This document shows, piece after piece, positions 54,568 to 62,172 of a stretch of 64,000 bases of DNA. Under the pieces are notes generated by a model. The model did not search any database. It was not told the DNA's origin and was given only the letters and a program-made list of their open reading frames with translations. Source of the DNA: Caproicibacterium amylolyticum (GTDB taxonomy: Bacteria; Bacillota; Clostridia; Oscillospirales; Acutalibacteraceae); assembly GCF_014467055.1 (NCBI RefSeq), contig NZ_CP060696.1:496001-560000 (forward strand), written 5' to 3'. Position 1 is the stretch's first letter. Every line of letters begins with the position of its first letter. The translations under genes and the position numbers were made by a program.

Positions 54568-55869
54568 TCAGGAAACAGGATTCTTATAGGCCTTGGTCAG
54601 TGCCTCTACCTTGGAAGCTGCGTTGTCCTTTGTGATTTCTTTGCTGATAAGGGCTTTGCCGAAGTTTTCGGTGGGGGTCCAGAAGTCCTTCATGGAAGCA
54701 ACAAAGGGCTGAATGATGGAGGTCTTCTCAAAGGTTTCGTTTTGTGCAGTGACCATAGCATCTTTCTGAATGTCAGTATCCTTCAGAACTTCGGTGTTGC
54801 AGGGAACGATGCTGCGGAGCTTGTAGTGACTGCGCTGTGCATCTGCGCCGCCCAGATACTTTGCGAGTGCAACCGCGACTTGTGGGTTTTTGGTGTTCGG
54901 GTTTACGCCGATTGCTTTAGAGCCGGAGAAACTCTTGAGCTGCTTTTCAGAACCGCCGATGTTCACAGTCGGCAGAGAAACTGCACCAAAGTTGCTGCCC
55001 AGTGCTTCTTTTACAGCAGCTGCATCCCAAGAGCCGGAGAAATAAGCGGAAATGCTGCCGTCACGCAGGCCTGCAAGGCCGGAACCGTCAGCGTCATTCT
55101 TAAAGTTCGGGTTTGCTACCAAAGTGGCTAAGTACTTGGTGACTTCTGTGCCCTTGTCACCACCAAACTGAATGCCGGCAGATTCATCTGTGCCCTTATC
55201 ACCGTACATAGTGCAGCCGTTTGCAATGAAGAATGCCGGCAGGTACCAGGAGTTGGAAATAGGGAAGGCGACCTTGCCTTTTTTCAGCATTGCGTCAAGG
55301 CTCTTTACGTCTGTGTCAGAGAACTTGCTTTTGTTGTAATACATGAACCAGGTGTTGGTTGTGAAAGGCACTCCGTAAACACTGTCTTTCACAGTAACAG
55401 AGTCAATGATTTCTTTTGAGCAGCTGGATTTGATTTCATCCACGGTGGAACCACCCAGCTCGGACAGCGCGTTTGCTGAAATCAATGTATTGATCTGATC
55501 GTTTGCGAAGAAGTACACGTCACCGGCCGCGGAGGGGTCCTGCGTAACGGTCTTGCCTGCGTCACCTTCGCTGCAGGCGGAGTATTTAAACGTGATGTTC
55601 CACTTTGGATGCAGCTTTTTGAACTGCTCGCACGTGGTTGGCAGCCAGTTGCCTTTGTCTTTCGCCTGGTCCTCTGCAGGCCCCCAAACGTTCAGCGTGC
55701 AGGTCAGTGCTTCATCCTCTGCGCTGGCTGTGGATGTTGCCGCTGTGCTGTCGGCTTTACTGTCGGAAGCGGCTTTGCTGCTGGATGAGGAAGATGCAGT
55801 ACCGCTGCACCCTGCCATACTGGCGGTGAGCATGGCACCGGCCAGAACTGCTGCAAGAACTTTCTTCAT
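54568..55869 (-). CDS. Maltodextrin-type ABC transporter solute-binding lipoprotein
   Basis: 433 aa. Signal LAGAMLTASMAGC with lipobox MAGC and a Ser/Ala-rich linker, then a family-1 binding protein body with TLNVWGPAEDQAKD, YGVPFTTNTWFMYYNKSKF and YFSGSWDAAAVKEAL. The pattern matches MalE/MdxE-like proteins. It heads the operon with the permease genes and surface alpha-amylase. AGGAGGTAG lies a few bases before the ATG. A hairpin after the gene would raise its level relative to the permeases. Confidence 0.94.
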   Translation of the reverse strand: MKKVLAAVLAGAMLTASMAGCSGTASSSSSSKAASDSKADSTAATSTASAEDEALTCTLNVWGPAEDQAKDKGNWLPTTCEQFKKLHPKWNITFKYSACSEGDAGKTVTQDPSAAGDVYFFANDQINTLISANALSELGGSTVDEIKSSCSKEIIDSVTVKDSVYGVPFTTNTWFMYYNKSKFSDTDVKSLDAMLKKGKVAFPISNSWYLPAFFIANGCTMYGDKGTDESAGIQFGGDKGTEVTKYLATLVANPNFKNDADGSGLAGLRDGSISAYFSGSWDAAAVKEALGSNFGAVSLPTVNIGGSEKQLKSFSGSKAIGVNPNTKNPQVAVALAKYLGGADAQRSHYKLRSIVPCNTEVLKDTDIQKDAMVTAQNETFEKTSIIQPFVASMKDFWTPTENFGKALISKEITKDNAASKVEALTKAYKNPVS

Positions 55870-56080
55870 AATTACAACTACCTCCTGAATTTTTCTATTT
55901 GGTCAGACCCTGTTGCCTGACCTCATGCTTTCATTATAAATTCTGTGGCACCCACCTTAAATATAAATAATCTTAGAAACATGTTGCGTTTCGTTTATTT
56001 TGAATATTTTTAACAGACAAAGTGGCAACGTTATGTGAGAAGTGACACACAAAATACCGGATTACATAATGAACGGCAAT
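55870..56080. other. Promoter region of the maltodextrin operon
   Basis: A minus-strand TATAAT (55933-55938) with only a poor -35 (TTTAAG) 17 bases away suggests activator dependence, for example on the YesN-type regulator. No gene was seen. Confidence 0.45.
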
Positions 56081-56112
56081 AAAAAAGCTGTATGCAAAAA
56101 GCATACAGCTTA
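56081..56112 (-). terminator. Terminator of the small hypothetical gene
   Basis: AAGCTGTATGC and GCATACAGCTT form a perfect stem around five bases, with T-runs on the minus strand. Confidence 0.85.
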
Positions 56113-56130
56113 AAGAATTCAATTTTACAG

Positions 56131-56391
56131 CTAGTTTTTACTAACCTGAAAGTTTGAAAGAACGTTTAATAAATGCTGACGGCATTGGGCAGGCGATGAA
56201 AAAGAATCATGGGTGCCTAAAATGTAATTGGCAGTATCCGTCCACTCTTTTAGGGAATATGCGTTTGCATCTATATATTTTAATTTCCGTGCAATCAAAT
56301 GACTGTAATAAATCTGATGCAAATCGGATAAGTAGACTGCACCGGCACTGTCGGCTAGTTCGTTCAGCAATTCACGTTTTCTGTCTGGCAT
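56131..56391 (-). CDS. Hypothetical protein beside a serine recombinase
   Basis: 86 aa, not recognised. Mostly helical and charged, with segments DLHQIYYSHLIARKLKY and LKEWTDTANYILGTHDSF; no membrane segment or signal. It has its own downstream terminator and diverges from the serine recombinase across 260 bases that carry two inverted palindromic sites. A regulatory or accessory role for the recombinase, or a host gene controlled by it, is possible but unproven. The terminator and position support it as a real gene. Confidence 0.6.
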   Translation of the reverse strand: MPDRKRELLNELADSAGAVYLSDLHQIYYSHLIARKLKYIDANAYSLKEWTDTANYILGTHDSFSSPAQCRQHLLNVLSNFQVSKN

Positions 56392-56448
56392 TCCATTACC
56401 TCACTGAAGCCCGAAAATACCCGTTTGAGCTTACCGGGTTTTACACAA

Positions 56449-56471
56449 AACGTATACGTTGTGTGTACGTT
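56449..56471. repeat. Inverted palindromic site, left copy
   Basis: Perfect 12-bp palindrome AACGTATACGTT followed by GTGTGT and an extra ACGTT half-site. It is the inverse of the right copy at 56557 apart from one inserted base. Confidence 0.75.
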
Positions 56472-56556
56472 CAGTAAAATATGCAAAGAAAAGGTTGATT
56501 TTTTACTAATTATGGCATAAAATAAACCTGTATTATTATATCCAAATAAATTTACA

Positions 56557-56580
56557 AACGTTACACACAACGTATACGTT
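56557..56580. repeat. Inverted palindromic site, right copy
   Basis: AACGTT, then ACACACA, then the same AACGTATACGTT palindrome, 73 bases before the recombinase start. It overlaps the expected -35 region of that gene. Confidence 0.75.
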
Positions 56581-56652
56581 CCGTGAATGGATAAATTGTA
56601 TAGAATAAAATTTTCCTTCCTATCATGATAAAATAGATAGGGAGGTCTTTTT

Positions 56653-57264
56653 ATGCAGAATTTTTATGGATATATGCGGGTATCCACACTGGAACAGAAC
56701 AACGAAAGGCAGCGGGCAGAGTTGCTGCGCTGGGGTATCATTGAGAAAAACCTTTATTCAGACAAACAGTCCGGCAAGGATTTTAACCGGCCGGAGTACC
56801 AAAAGCTGCGAAGAAAAATTCGGCGTGGGGATGTGCTGGTTGTAAAGTCTATCGACCGCCTCGGCCGCAACTATGATGACATTCAGGAGGAATGGCGTTA
56901 CATTGTTAAGGAAAAGGGCGCGGACATCGTGATTTTGGACATGCCGATTTTAGATACGCGAACCAACAAAGATTTAATCGGTACCCTGATTTCAGACATT
57001 GTGCTGCAGCTTTTGTCCTATGTAGCGCAGGCGGAACGGGAATTTATCCGTCAGCGGCAGGCGGAGGGAATCGCCATTGCAAAAGCACAGGGCAGGCACC
57101 TGGGGCGCAGGGCGAATGCGCTGCCGGAAGGCTTTGTGGAGGTTTATGGGAAAATCCAGAGCAGGGAGCTGACTTATCAGCAGGCTGCGGAAGAACTGGG
57201 CATTCCTTATGACCGGCTGCGGGGGATTATTTACCGTTACCGAAAGGCACAGAAAAAAGCGTAA
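56653..57264 (+). CDS. Serine recombinase (resolvase/invertase family)
   Basis: 203 aa. The catalytic domain opens YGYMRVSTLEQNNERQRAEL, with nucleophile Ser11 and Arg9. Further active-site residues lie in VVKSIDRLGRNYDDI and the AEREFIRQRQAEGIAIAK helix E. A resolvase-type helix-turn-helix follows (LTYQQAAEELGIPYDRLRGI). The length suits Hin/TnpR/Pin-type enzymes, not large integrases. Two inverted palindromic sites just upstream are natural crossover or autoregulatory sites. No transposase or phage genes lie near, so it may be a domesticated invertase. GGGAGG precedes the ATG. Confidence 0.93.
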   Translation: MQNFYGYMRVSTLEQNNERQRAELLRWGIIEKNLYSDKQSGKDFNRPEYQKLRRKIRRGDVLVVKSIDRLGRNYDDIQEEWRYIVKEKGADIVILDMPILDTRTNKDLIGTLISDIVLQLLSYVAQAEREFIRQRQAEGIAIAKAQGRHLGRRANALPEGFVEVYGKIQSRELTYQQAAEELGIPYDRLRGIIYRYRKAQKKA

Positions 57265-57266
57265 AA

Positions 57267-57314
57267 TGAAAGGGCACTTTTCACAGCTCACAAGCCGTGG
57301 GAAATGCCCTTTCA
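57267..57314. terminator. Bidirectional terminator between the recombinase and thiE genes
   Basis: TGAAAGGGCA pairs with TGCCCTTTCA, with a long inner stem. Confidence 0.88.
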
Positions 57315-57322
57315 ATATTGTA

Positions 57323-57952
57323 TCAATTCAGCAGGTCGGAAACTGCGGCGTGAAGCTTTTGTGCAGCGGCTTCCGGATTTTCAGATTTCATAATCGCGGA
57401 GACCACTGAGATTCCGGCAATCGGCACGCCTTTTAAAGCCTGACAGTTGCCGAGGTTCAGTCCGCCGATGGCGATTGCGGGAATAGAAACCGCGCGGCAG
57501 ATGTCACTGAGTACGGCAATCGGGGTTAAAGTGGTTATTACTTTGGTTGTGGTTGGGTAAATTGCGCCAACACCCAAGTAGTCCGCACCGCCTTTTTGGG
57601 CGGCGAGTGCCTGCGCAACGGTTTTTGCGGAAGTACCCACGATTTTATCATTGCCGACGATTTTTCTGGCAGCCCAAACAGGCAAATCTTCCTGCCCAAT
57701 GTGCACGCCGGCGGCGTCACAGGCAACCGCAATATCCGCGCGGTCGTCAATAATCAAGGGAATCCCGTAAGCATCTGTGATTTCTTTTACGGCCTTTGCA
57801 AGGTGCAGGTATTCGCGGGTGGATTTCTTTTTTTCCCGCAGCTGCACCAGAGTCACTCCACCACGGCAGGCCTGCTCCACTTTTGTGAGAAAGTCTTTTT
57901 CAGAAAGTCCGTCACTGCAGGTGACGAGGTACAGGGTGAGATCTATTTTCAT
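57323..57952 (-). CDS. thiE: Thiamine-phosphate synthase
   Basis: 209 aa from ATG 57952, which overlaps the thiM stop (ATGA); a longer start at 57973 lies inside thiM and is less likely. TIM-barrel signatures: LVQLREKKKSTREYL (pyrophosphate-site Arg/Lys), PLIIDDRADIAVA, GVHIGQEDLP, YLGVGAIYPTTTK and IPAIAIGGLN. It joins HMP-pyrophosphate and thiazole phosphate to give thiamine phosphate. It is the third gene of the riboswitch-controlled thiW-thiM-thiE unit, which points to salvage rather than full synthesis. Confidence 0.96.
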   Translation of the reverse strand: MKIDLTLYLVTCSDGLSEKDFLTKVEQACRGGVTLVQLREKKKSTREYLHLAKAVKEITDAYGIPLIIDDRADIAVACDAAGVHIGQEDLPVWAARKIVGNDKIVGTSAKTVAQALAAQKGGADYLGVGAIYPTTTKVITTLTPIAVLSDICRAVSIPAIAIGGLNLGNCQALKGVPIAGISVVSAIMKSENPEAAAQKLHAAVSDLLN

Positions 57953-58803
57953 TTTGGCTGCTTCCTTTTCCATTCAAAATATGTATTGTGTATCCTCTCT
58001 AAAATAACATGATTCGATAAGCAGGAAAGGTGGTCTAACAGAGCAATGTGGAAGCTGCCTGCACCGGGAACCTCCTGCGAAAGCTCTCCTGCAATTCCCA
58101 ACATGGCAGCGGCAAGGACAGCGCTGCCGAACGCATCTCCCTGCGAAAGAAAAGCTGCTGTCAGTGCTGTCAGCATGCAGCCGGTGCCGGTTACGAGCGA
58201 CATCCGGCTGCACCCGTTGGAAATTCCGCAAAGCAGGGTGCCGTCAGAAATTAGGTCTACTTCGCCGGTTGCCATGGCAACGGCGCCTGTTTGTGCGGAA
58301 AGCTGCTTGAGCAGGCTGCCGGCCTGCGGTGCGGTTCCCAATGTAATGCGGTCATACGTGCCGGCATCTACACCAACAGAGGCGTTTGGTACGCCGCAGA
58401 GAGCTTTTATCTCCGAAAAATTGCCTTTGATGACGCTTGGGCGGCACTCCGCAATCAGGTGCTTGGCATAGTCTAGCCGCAGTGAACTGCAGGCAATGCC
58501 CACCAGGTCCAGTATGGAGGGGATCTGCTGCTTTTTTGCGGTTCGGCCGGAAAGCAGCATGGATTCCATGCGCGCATCGGTGATGTTGCCGAGGTTCAAT
58601 GCCACTGCCTGTGCGGCTGCCGTGATTTCGCTGACTTCTCTGGGGTGTTCCGCCATAATCGGCTTTGCTCCAACTGCCAAAATGACGTTGGCGCAGTCGT
58701 TGATGGAAATCGGATTTGTAATGCAGTGAATCAAGGGGGCAGTATCCTGTACCTGCTGGCGGATATCCAATAATTCAGAGATTGACTTTGGCTGGACGTG
58801 CAT
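57949..58803 (-). CDS. thiM: Hydroxyethylthiazole kinase
   Basis: 284 aa. Family features: PLIHCITNPISINDCANVIL, the loop GAKPIMAEHPREV, the GNFSEIKAL segment, and the kinase anion hole VTGTGCMLTALTAAF. It phosphorylates the thiazole alcohol in thiamine salvage. The start overlaps thiW by 29 bases and the stop overlaps thiE by four, so the three genes are tightly coupled. Confidence 0.96.
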   Translation of the reverse strand: MHVQPKSISELLDIRQQVQDTAPLIHCITNPISINDCANVILAVGAKPIMAEHPREVSEITAAAQAVALNLGNITDARMESMLLSGRTAKKQQIPSILDLVGIACSSLRLDYAKHLIAECRPSVIKGNFSEIKALCGVPNASVGVDAGTYDRITLGTAPQAGSLLKQLSAQTGAVAMATGEVDLISDGTLLCGISNGCSRMSLVTGTGCMLTALTAAFLSQGDAFGSAVLAAAMLGIAGELSQEVPGAGSFHIALLDHLSCLSNHVILERIHNTYFEWKRKQPK

Positions 58804-59314
58804 AGATTTTTGCCCCCAGACTTTTTTGCATTTTTATTAACGTGCCGCCCCGCTGCAGAGCAGTTAGGAACAGCAATGCGATTGCGCCGCCCATCAGGGT
58901 CGCTCCGGTGAACATCGGGATGTAAAAAATCCAGGTAAGCCCCGCTCTGCCCCAAAGGAACGTCATAATCGGGTAGGAAACGACTGCCCCAATGATGCCG
59001 GTACCAATTACTTCGCCGAGTACGGCAAAAATCAGCTTTCCATTGGAAATGCGGTACAAAATACCTGAAAGTGCTGCGCCGAATACGGCACCAGTCAGCG
59101 CAAGCGGCGGAATGCCCATCAGCGTCATTCGGATAATGCCGATAATCACAGCACACCCAAGCGCATACCATGGGCCAAACAAGACCGCACACGTGATGTT
59201 GATAAGGCTGGACATGGGGCACATCCCCTCAATGCGCAGGATTGGCGAGATGACAACACCAACGGCTATCATGAATGCCATGGTGACCATTTTTAATACA
59301 TGACTTTTTTTCAT
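58775..59314 (-). CDS. thiW: ThiW-family thiazole/thiamine ECF transporter S component
   Basis: 179 aa, highly hydrophobic with five to six membrane segments. Conserved opening MAFMIAVGVVISPILRIEGM and CPMSSLINITCAVLFGPWYA; ends with a basic cytosolic tail. ThiW proteins are riboswitch-controlled S components thought to import the thiazole precursor using a shared ECF energising module. AAAGGAGTG is the ribosome site. It is placed directly under TPP riboswitch control and before thiM, in line with thiazole uptake followed by phosphorylation. Confidence 0.92.
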   Translation of the reverse strand: MKKSHVLKMVTMAFMIAVGVVISPILRIEGMCPMSSLINITCAVLFGPWYALGCAVIIGIIRMTLMGIPPLALTGAVFGAALSGILYRISNGKLIFAVLGEVIGTGIIGAVVSYPIMTFLWGRAGLTWIFYIPMFTGATLMGGAIALLFLTALQRGGTLIKMQKSLGAKIYARPAKVNL

Positions 59315-59335
59315 ACGGCTTTTACACTCCTTTAA

Positions 59336-59381
59336 AGCAAAAACGACAGACTGCTTCTTTGCAGCTGCCGCATTTCAGTCT
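59336..59381 (-). terminator. Second hairpin in the thiW leader
   Basis: On the minus strand GACTG...GCAGCTGC...CAGTC is followed by TGTCGTTTTT. It lies after the second (degenerate) aptamer and before the thiW ribosome site. Confidence 0.45.
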
Positions 59382-59414
59382 TTAAAGGTTTATGCAAAGG
59401 GCAGAAAAATCCCA

Positions 59415-59497
59415 AACAGCTTTTGTGCAGCAGAATCTGCAAAGCGGTCGAAACTGAAAAGTTTCCTCTCAACCCGAAACACGGGCTCCCTCGCTAT
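59415..59497 (-). ncRNA. Degenerate second TPP aptamer-like element
   Basis: Minus-strand segments line up with the canonical aptamer next to it: GGGAGCCCG, a closing CGGGT, TTGAGAGGAAAC in place of CTGAGAGGAAGC, then TTTCGACC and GCTTTGCAGAT. The 3' half (normally GGGTAATGCC and CGTAGGAAG) is poorly kept. It may be a decayed duplicate or a variant-ligand aptamer. Function uncertain. Confidence 0.5.
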
Positions 59498-59599
59498 TTG
59501 GTTGTTTTGCTGCTGCCAGACGCAGGGCGCTCCCCCTTCATCTGTTTCCTGACGCATCAGGGCAGCGGATTTTTCTGCACTCCTTTCCAAAAGTTCATG

Positions 59600-59629
59600 A
59601 AAAAAGGGACACCCACGCATGGATGCCCC
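59600..59629 (-). terminator. Riboswitch expression-platform terminator
   Basis: On the minus strand GGGGCATCC pairs with GGGTGTCCC (G-T pairs) and is followed by six T, right after the TPP aptamer. Confidence 0.8.
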
Positions 59630-59642
59630 TAAAAAGTCTGCG

Positions 59643-59724
59643 ATAACTTCCTACGGTGGCATTACCCACATCAGGTGAAGGGTCGAAGCAAACGCTTCCT
59701 CTCAGCCTTTCGGCTCCCCTGTTT
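59643..59724 (-). ncRNA. TPP riboswitch (THI element)
   Basis: Canonical aptamer on the minus strand: GGGGAGCC, GGCTGAGAGG, GACCCTTCACCTGAT, GGGTAATGCCACCGTAGGAAG. Binding of thiamine pyrophosphate should favour the terminator at 59600-59629 and shut off thiW-thiM-thiE. Confidence 0.96.
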
Positions 59725-59732
59725 TCCTGCCT

Positions 59733-59761
59733 ATGATATCACGCAAAGGCAGGTTTGTCAA
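59733..59761 (-). promoter_or_regulatory. Promoter of the thiW-thiM-thiE unit
   Basis: On the minus strand TTGACA, 17 bases, TATCAT, ending about 9 bases before the riboswitch. Confidence 0.85.
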
Positions 59762-59778
59762 TTCGCGTCGAAACCGGG

Positions 59779-59807
59779 TTGCAGTGCGGCGGCTTCTGCT
59801 TTATACT
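59779..59807 (+). promoter_or_regulatory. Possible promoter of thiD
   Basis: TTGCAG, 17 bases, TATACT on the plus strand. The leader to thiD would be about 260 bases and would contain the MITE-like element A. Confidence 0.5.
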
Positions 59808-59888
59808 GAAAAAAGGATGTAGAGAAAAGACAAACTGTGTTTTCCGTCACTTTCTATAGCAGTCCAACAAAGTAATGCATAATTGAAA

Positions 59889-60050
59889 AATCACTTTCTG
59901 TCGCTTCCTTAGAGCAATGCTCATAATTACTAAGGCCCTGGGCTTGCAGCCCAGACCTGCTTCTCATGCTGCTAAAGTCAAGAGCAGGTCGCGGAGGGCG
60001 TTGCCCCCGCACCCCCAGTCGCTTTCTAAGAAAGCGATGGAAAGTAATGT
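59889..60050. mobile_element. MITE-like element A (about 162 bp), upstream of thiD
   Basis: Ends are imperfect terminal inverted repeats of about 32 bp: left TCACTTTCTGTCGCTTCC..., right ...AAGCGATGGAAAGTAATG. The interior is GC-rich and has further hairpins. It has no coding capacity and is related to element B on the other side of thiD. Confidence 0.6.
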
Positions 60051-60074
60051 TTTGAACAGAAAGGACCATACAAA

Positions 60075-60881
60075 ATGAAAACAGCATTGACGATTGCCGG
60101 CAGCGATTCCAGCGGAGGTGCCGGCATTCAGGCAGACCTGAAAACCATGACGGTGAACGGTGTTTACGCAATGAGTGCCATTACTGCGCTGACTGCTCAG
60201 AACACGACTGGCGTAACGGATATTTTGGAGGTTCCGCCGCAGTTTTTGGCGGAACAACTGGACGCTGTTTTTACCGATATCTTTCCGGATGCTGTAAAAA
60301 TCGGCATGCTGGCTTCCAGTGATCTGATTGCGGTAACTGCGAAAAAGCTTACCCAGTATCACGCGAAACATGTTGTGGTGGATCCGGTGATGATTTCTAC
60401 CAGCGGTTTCAGACTGCTGCAGAAAGCTGCGGTTTCTGTTTTAACGACCCGACTGCTGCCGCTGGCAGAGATGGTAACGCCGAACATTCCTGAAGCGGAG
60501 CTGCTTTCTGAAATTAAAATCACTTCCGAAGAAACTACCGCAGCCGCGGCAAAAGAAATCTGCAGGCGCTTTGGATGCGCTGTGCTGCTGAAAGGCGGGC
60601 ACAGTGTGGGTGGAGCCAACGACTTTTTGTGGAACAACGGAGTTGGAAAGTGGTTTTGCAGCAGCCGGATTGATAACCCGAATACACACGGCACCGGCTG
60701 CACGCTTTCCTCCGCAATCGCGGCGAACCTTGCCAAAGGTTTTGACTTGGAAATTTCGGTACAGCGCGCGAAAGATTACCTTTCCGGTGCGATTGCCGAT
60801 ATGCTGAACCTGGGTCGCGGTGCCGGCCCCATGAACCATGCCTTTGATATTAAACCGGCATATAAAGAGGAAAAAGATTAA
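60075..60881 (+). CDS. thiD: Hydroxymethylpyrimidine/phosphomethylpyrimidine kinase
   Basis: 268 aa. Ribokinase-fold hallmarks: ALTIAGSDSSGGAGIQADLK at the start, VKIGMLASSDLI, VVDPVMISTSG, VTPNIPEAELLS and the anion hole NTHGTGCTLSSAIAANLA. It phosphorylates HMP twice to supply ThiE. It points away from the riboswitch-controlled genes and has no TPP aptamer of its own in the sense direction, so it may escape TPP control. It is bracketed by two MITE-like elements. AAAGGA lies before the ATG. Confidence 0.96.
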   Translation: MKTALTIAGSDSSGGAGIQADLKTMTVNGVYAMSAITALTAQNTTGVTDILEVPPQFLAEQLDAVFTDIFPDAVKIGMLASSDLIAVTAKKLTQYHAKHVVVDPVMISTSGFRLLQKAAVSVLTTRLLPLAEMVTPNIPEAELLSEIKITSEETTAAAAKEICRRFGCAVLLKGGHSVGGANDFLWNNGVGKWFCSSRIDNPNTHGTGCTLSSAIAANLAKGFDLEISVQRAKDYLSGAIADMLNLGRGAGPMNHAFDIKPAYKEEKD

Positions 60882-60897
60882 AAAGGTGCACCTCTGA

Positions 60898-61159
60898 AAT
60901 TACTTTCCATCGCTTTCTTAGAAAGCGACCGCAGTGTGGCGCGCGTAGCGCCACGGCCTTTCTCTTGACCTTGCTCTTATATCATAAGAAGCGCTCGCGG
61001 GTTTGGGAGCCTGCAAGTCAGGCTTCCAAGGCCTTCTCCTAAAGCTCAAAACTCCGTTAGAAAATCGACCCCTTGTGAGGGATTCCCATCCCTCCTGCAC
61101 TTTTTTACACGATAAAGGAAGACTACTAGTCGCTAAGAAAGCGACGGAAAGTAGTAATT
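60898..61159. mobile_element. MITE-like element B (about 262 bp), downstream of thiD
   Basis: Left end AATTACTTTCCATCGC..., right end ...GGAAAGTAGTAATT; about 30-bp inverted repeats sharing TCGCTTTCTTAG with element A. The interior contains GGCGCGCGTAGCGCC and other hairpins but no gene. It may also act as a terminator for thiD or the AraC gene. Confidence 0.62.
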
Positions 61160-61164
61160 GCCGC

Positions 61165-62052
61165 TTATGTTTCGCTGCGCTTTCCGTTTTGCCGGAACTG
61201 TGTAGGCGAGCAGTGCATATACCTGCGAAAGGTTTTGTTAAAGTAGCTGATATTGTTAAAGCCGACCAAACCGGCAATTTCACCGATTTCTTTGTCAGTT
61301 TCCTGCAGCAGTACGCCGCTTTCACTGATGCGGCAGGAGTTAATGTATTCCACTGTTGAAAGATTGATCATTGACCGGAAAAAGCGGCAGAACTGTCCCT
61401 CACTCATTTGAAATTCCGCTGCCAGTTCTGCCAGGGTGATTTTCTGCCGGTAATGTTCCTGTATATAGTTTAAAACTGCTTTGATGCGCACAATGCGGTA
61501 GTCGCTGAGTCCGGTGGCTTCTTGGGCGGATTGTGAGTGCGCAAACAGCAGGTACCACATTTCATAAAGCTTTGCTTTGAGGAGCAGTTCGTAGGCTGTC
61601 TCCTGCTGCAGATAGATGTTCTGAACCTGCGTGAGCAGAACAAGTACCTCTTGTTCCCAATTTTCCTGCGGCCGAATATGTTCCGGGAAACGGACCTTGT
61701 TGTGCAGCACTGGTTCCACGTATTTTTGCCAGATGCTGTCGTTACCGTAATTGCCCAGTAGAGAGGGACTGAACACAACAGCGAAAAAGCAAAAGGGCTC
61801 TTTTGCCACAGCGGTGGCAGAGTGCAGGCGGTTTGTGTTTACAAAAAGCAGGTCACCTTTTTGCACACGGTAATTTTCGGCATCAATGTGAAAATCCGCG
61901 CAGCCGCGGGTAACTACCAAAAATTCCAGTTCTGCATGCCAGTGGCTAACGATACGTTCCTGCAGGCAGACGTCTGTTTCAAACACGTGTACCATTAGCG
62001 GAAACATGGCATCGCCGTGCGGTATTTTTTCTTTTAGTGAATCATGGTCCAT
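61165..62052 (-). CDS. AraC-family regulator with cupin sensor domain
   Basis: 295 aa. The N-terminal cupin-type AraC ligand domain (VSHWHAELEFLVVTRG, VQKGDLLFVNTNRLHS) is followed by two C-terminal helix-turn-helices: KITLAELAAEFQMSEGQFCR and EIGEIAGLVGFNNISYFNKT. It is divergent from the GH31 gene 120 bases away and is very likely its activator, with a sugar ligand. A pair of direct repeats lies in the shared promoter region. Confidence 0.92.
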   Translation of the reverse strand: MDHDSLKEKIPHGDAMFPLMVHVFETDVCLQERIVSHWHAELEFLVVTRGCADFHIDAENYRVQKGDLLFVNTNRLHSATAVAKEPFCFFAVVFSPSLLGNYGNDSIWQKYVEPVLHNKVRFPEHIRPQENWEQEVLVLLTQVQNIYLQQETAYELLLKAKLYEMWYLLFAHSQSAQEATGLSDYRIVRIKAVLNYIQEHYRQKITLAELAAEFQMSEGQFCRFFRSMINLSTVEYINSCRISESGVLLQETDKEIGEIAGLVGFNNISYFNKTFRRYMHCSPTQFRQNGKRSET

Positions 62053-62129
62053 TTTGACTGTGCCTTTCTGAAAACAGCAGGATTGTGTTAATACTTGTTA
62101 ATTTTATTCAAGATTTAAGAATTAGAAAT

Positions 62130-62151
62130 CAGTATAGTATCAGTATACTGT
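62130..62151. promoter_or_regulatory. Candidate AraC-type binding site
   Basis: Two adjacent 11-base direct repeats, CAGTATAGTAT and CAGTATACTGT, about 22 bases before the GH31 start. Direct-repeat half-sites one helical turn apart are the usual AraC-family pattern. Confidence 0.45.
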
Positions 62152-62172
62152 AAATTGAATTGAGGTGCAATC

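Noticed and set aside
56472..56556. Intervening segment as a small mobile cassette
   Set aside because: Too short for a gene and without coding frame; treated instead as a possible switch or control region.
59390..59620. 76-aa frame in the thiW leader
   Set aside because: Occupies the riboswitch expression platform and the degenerate aptamer, and begins in the terminator stem; RNA structure explains it better.
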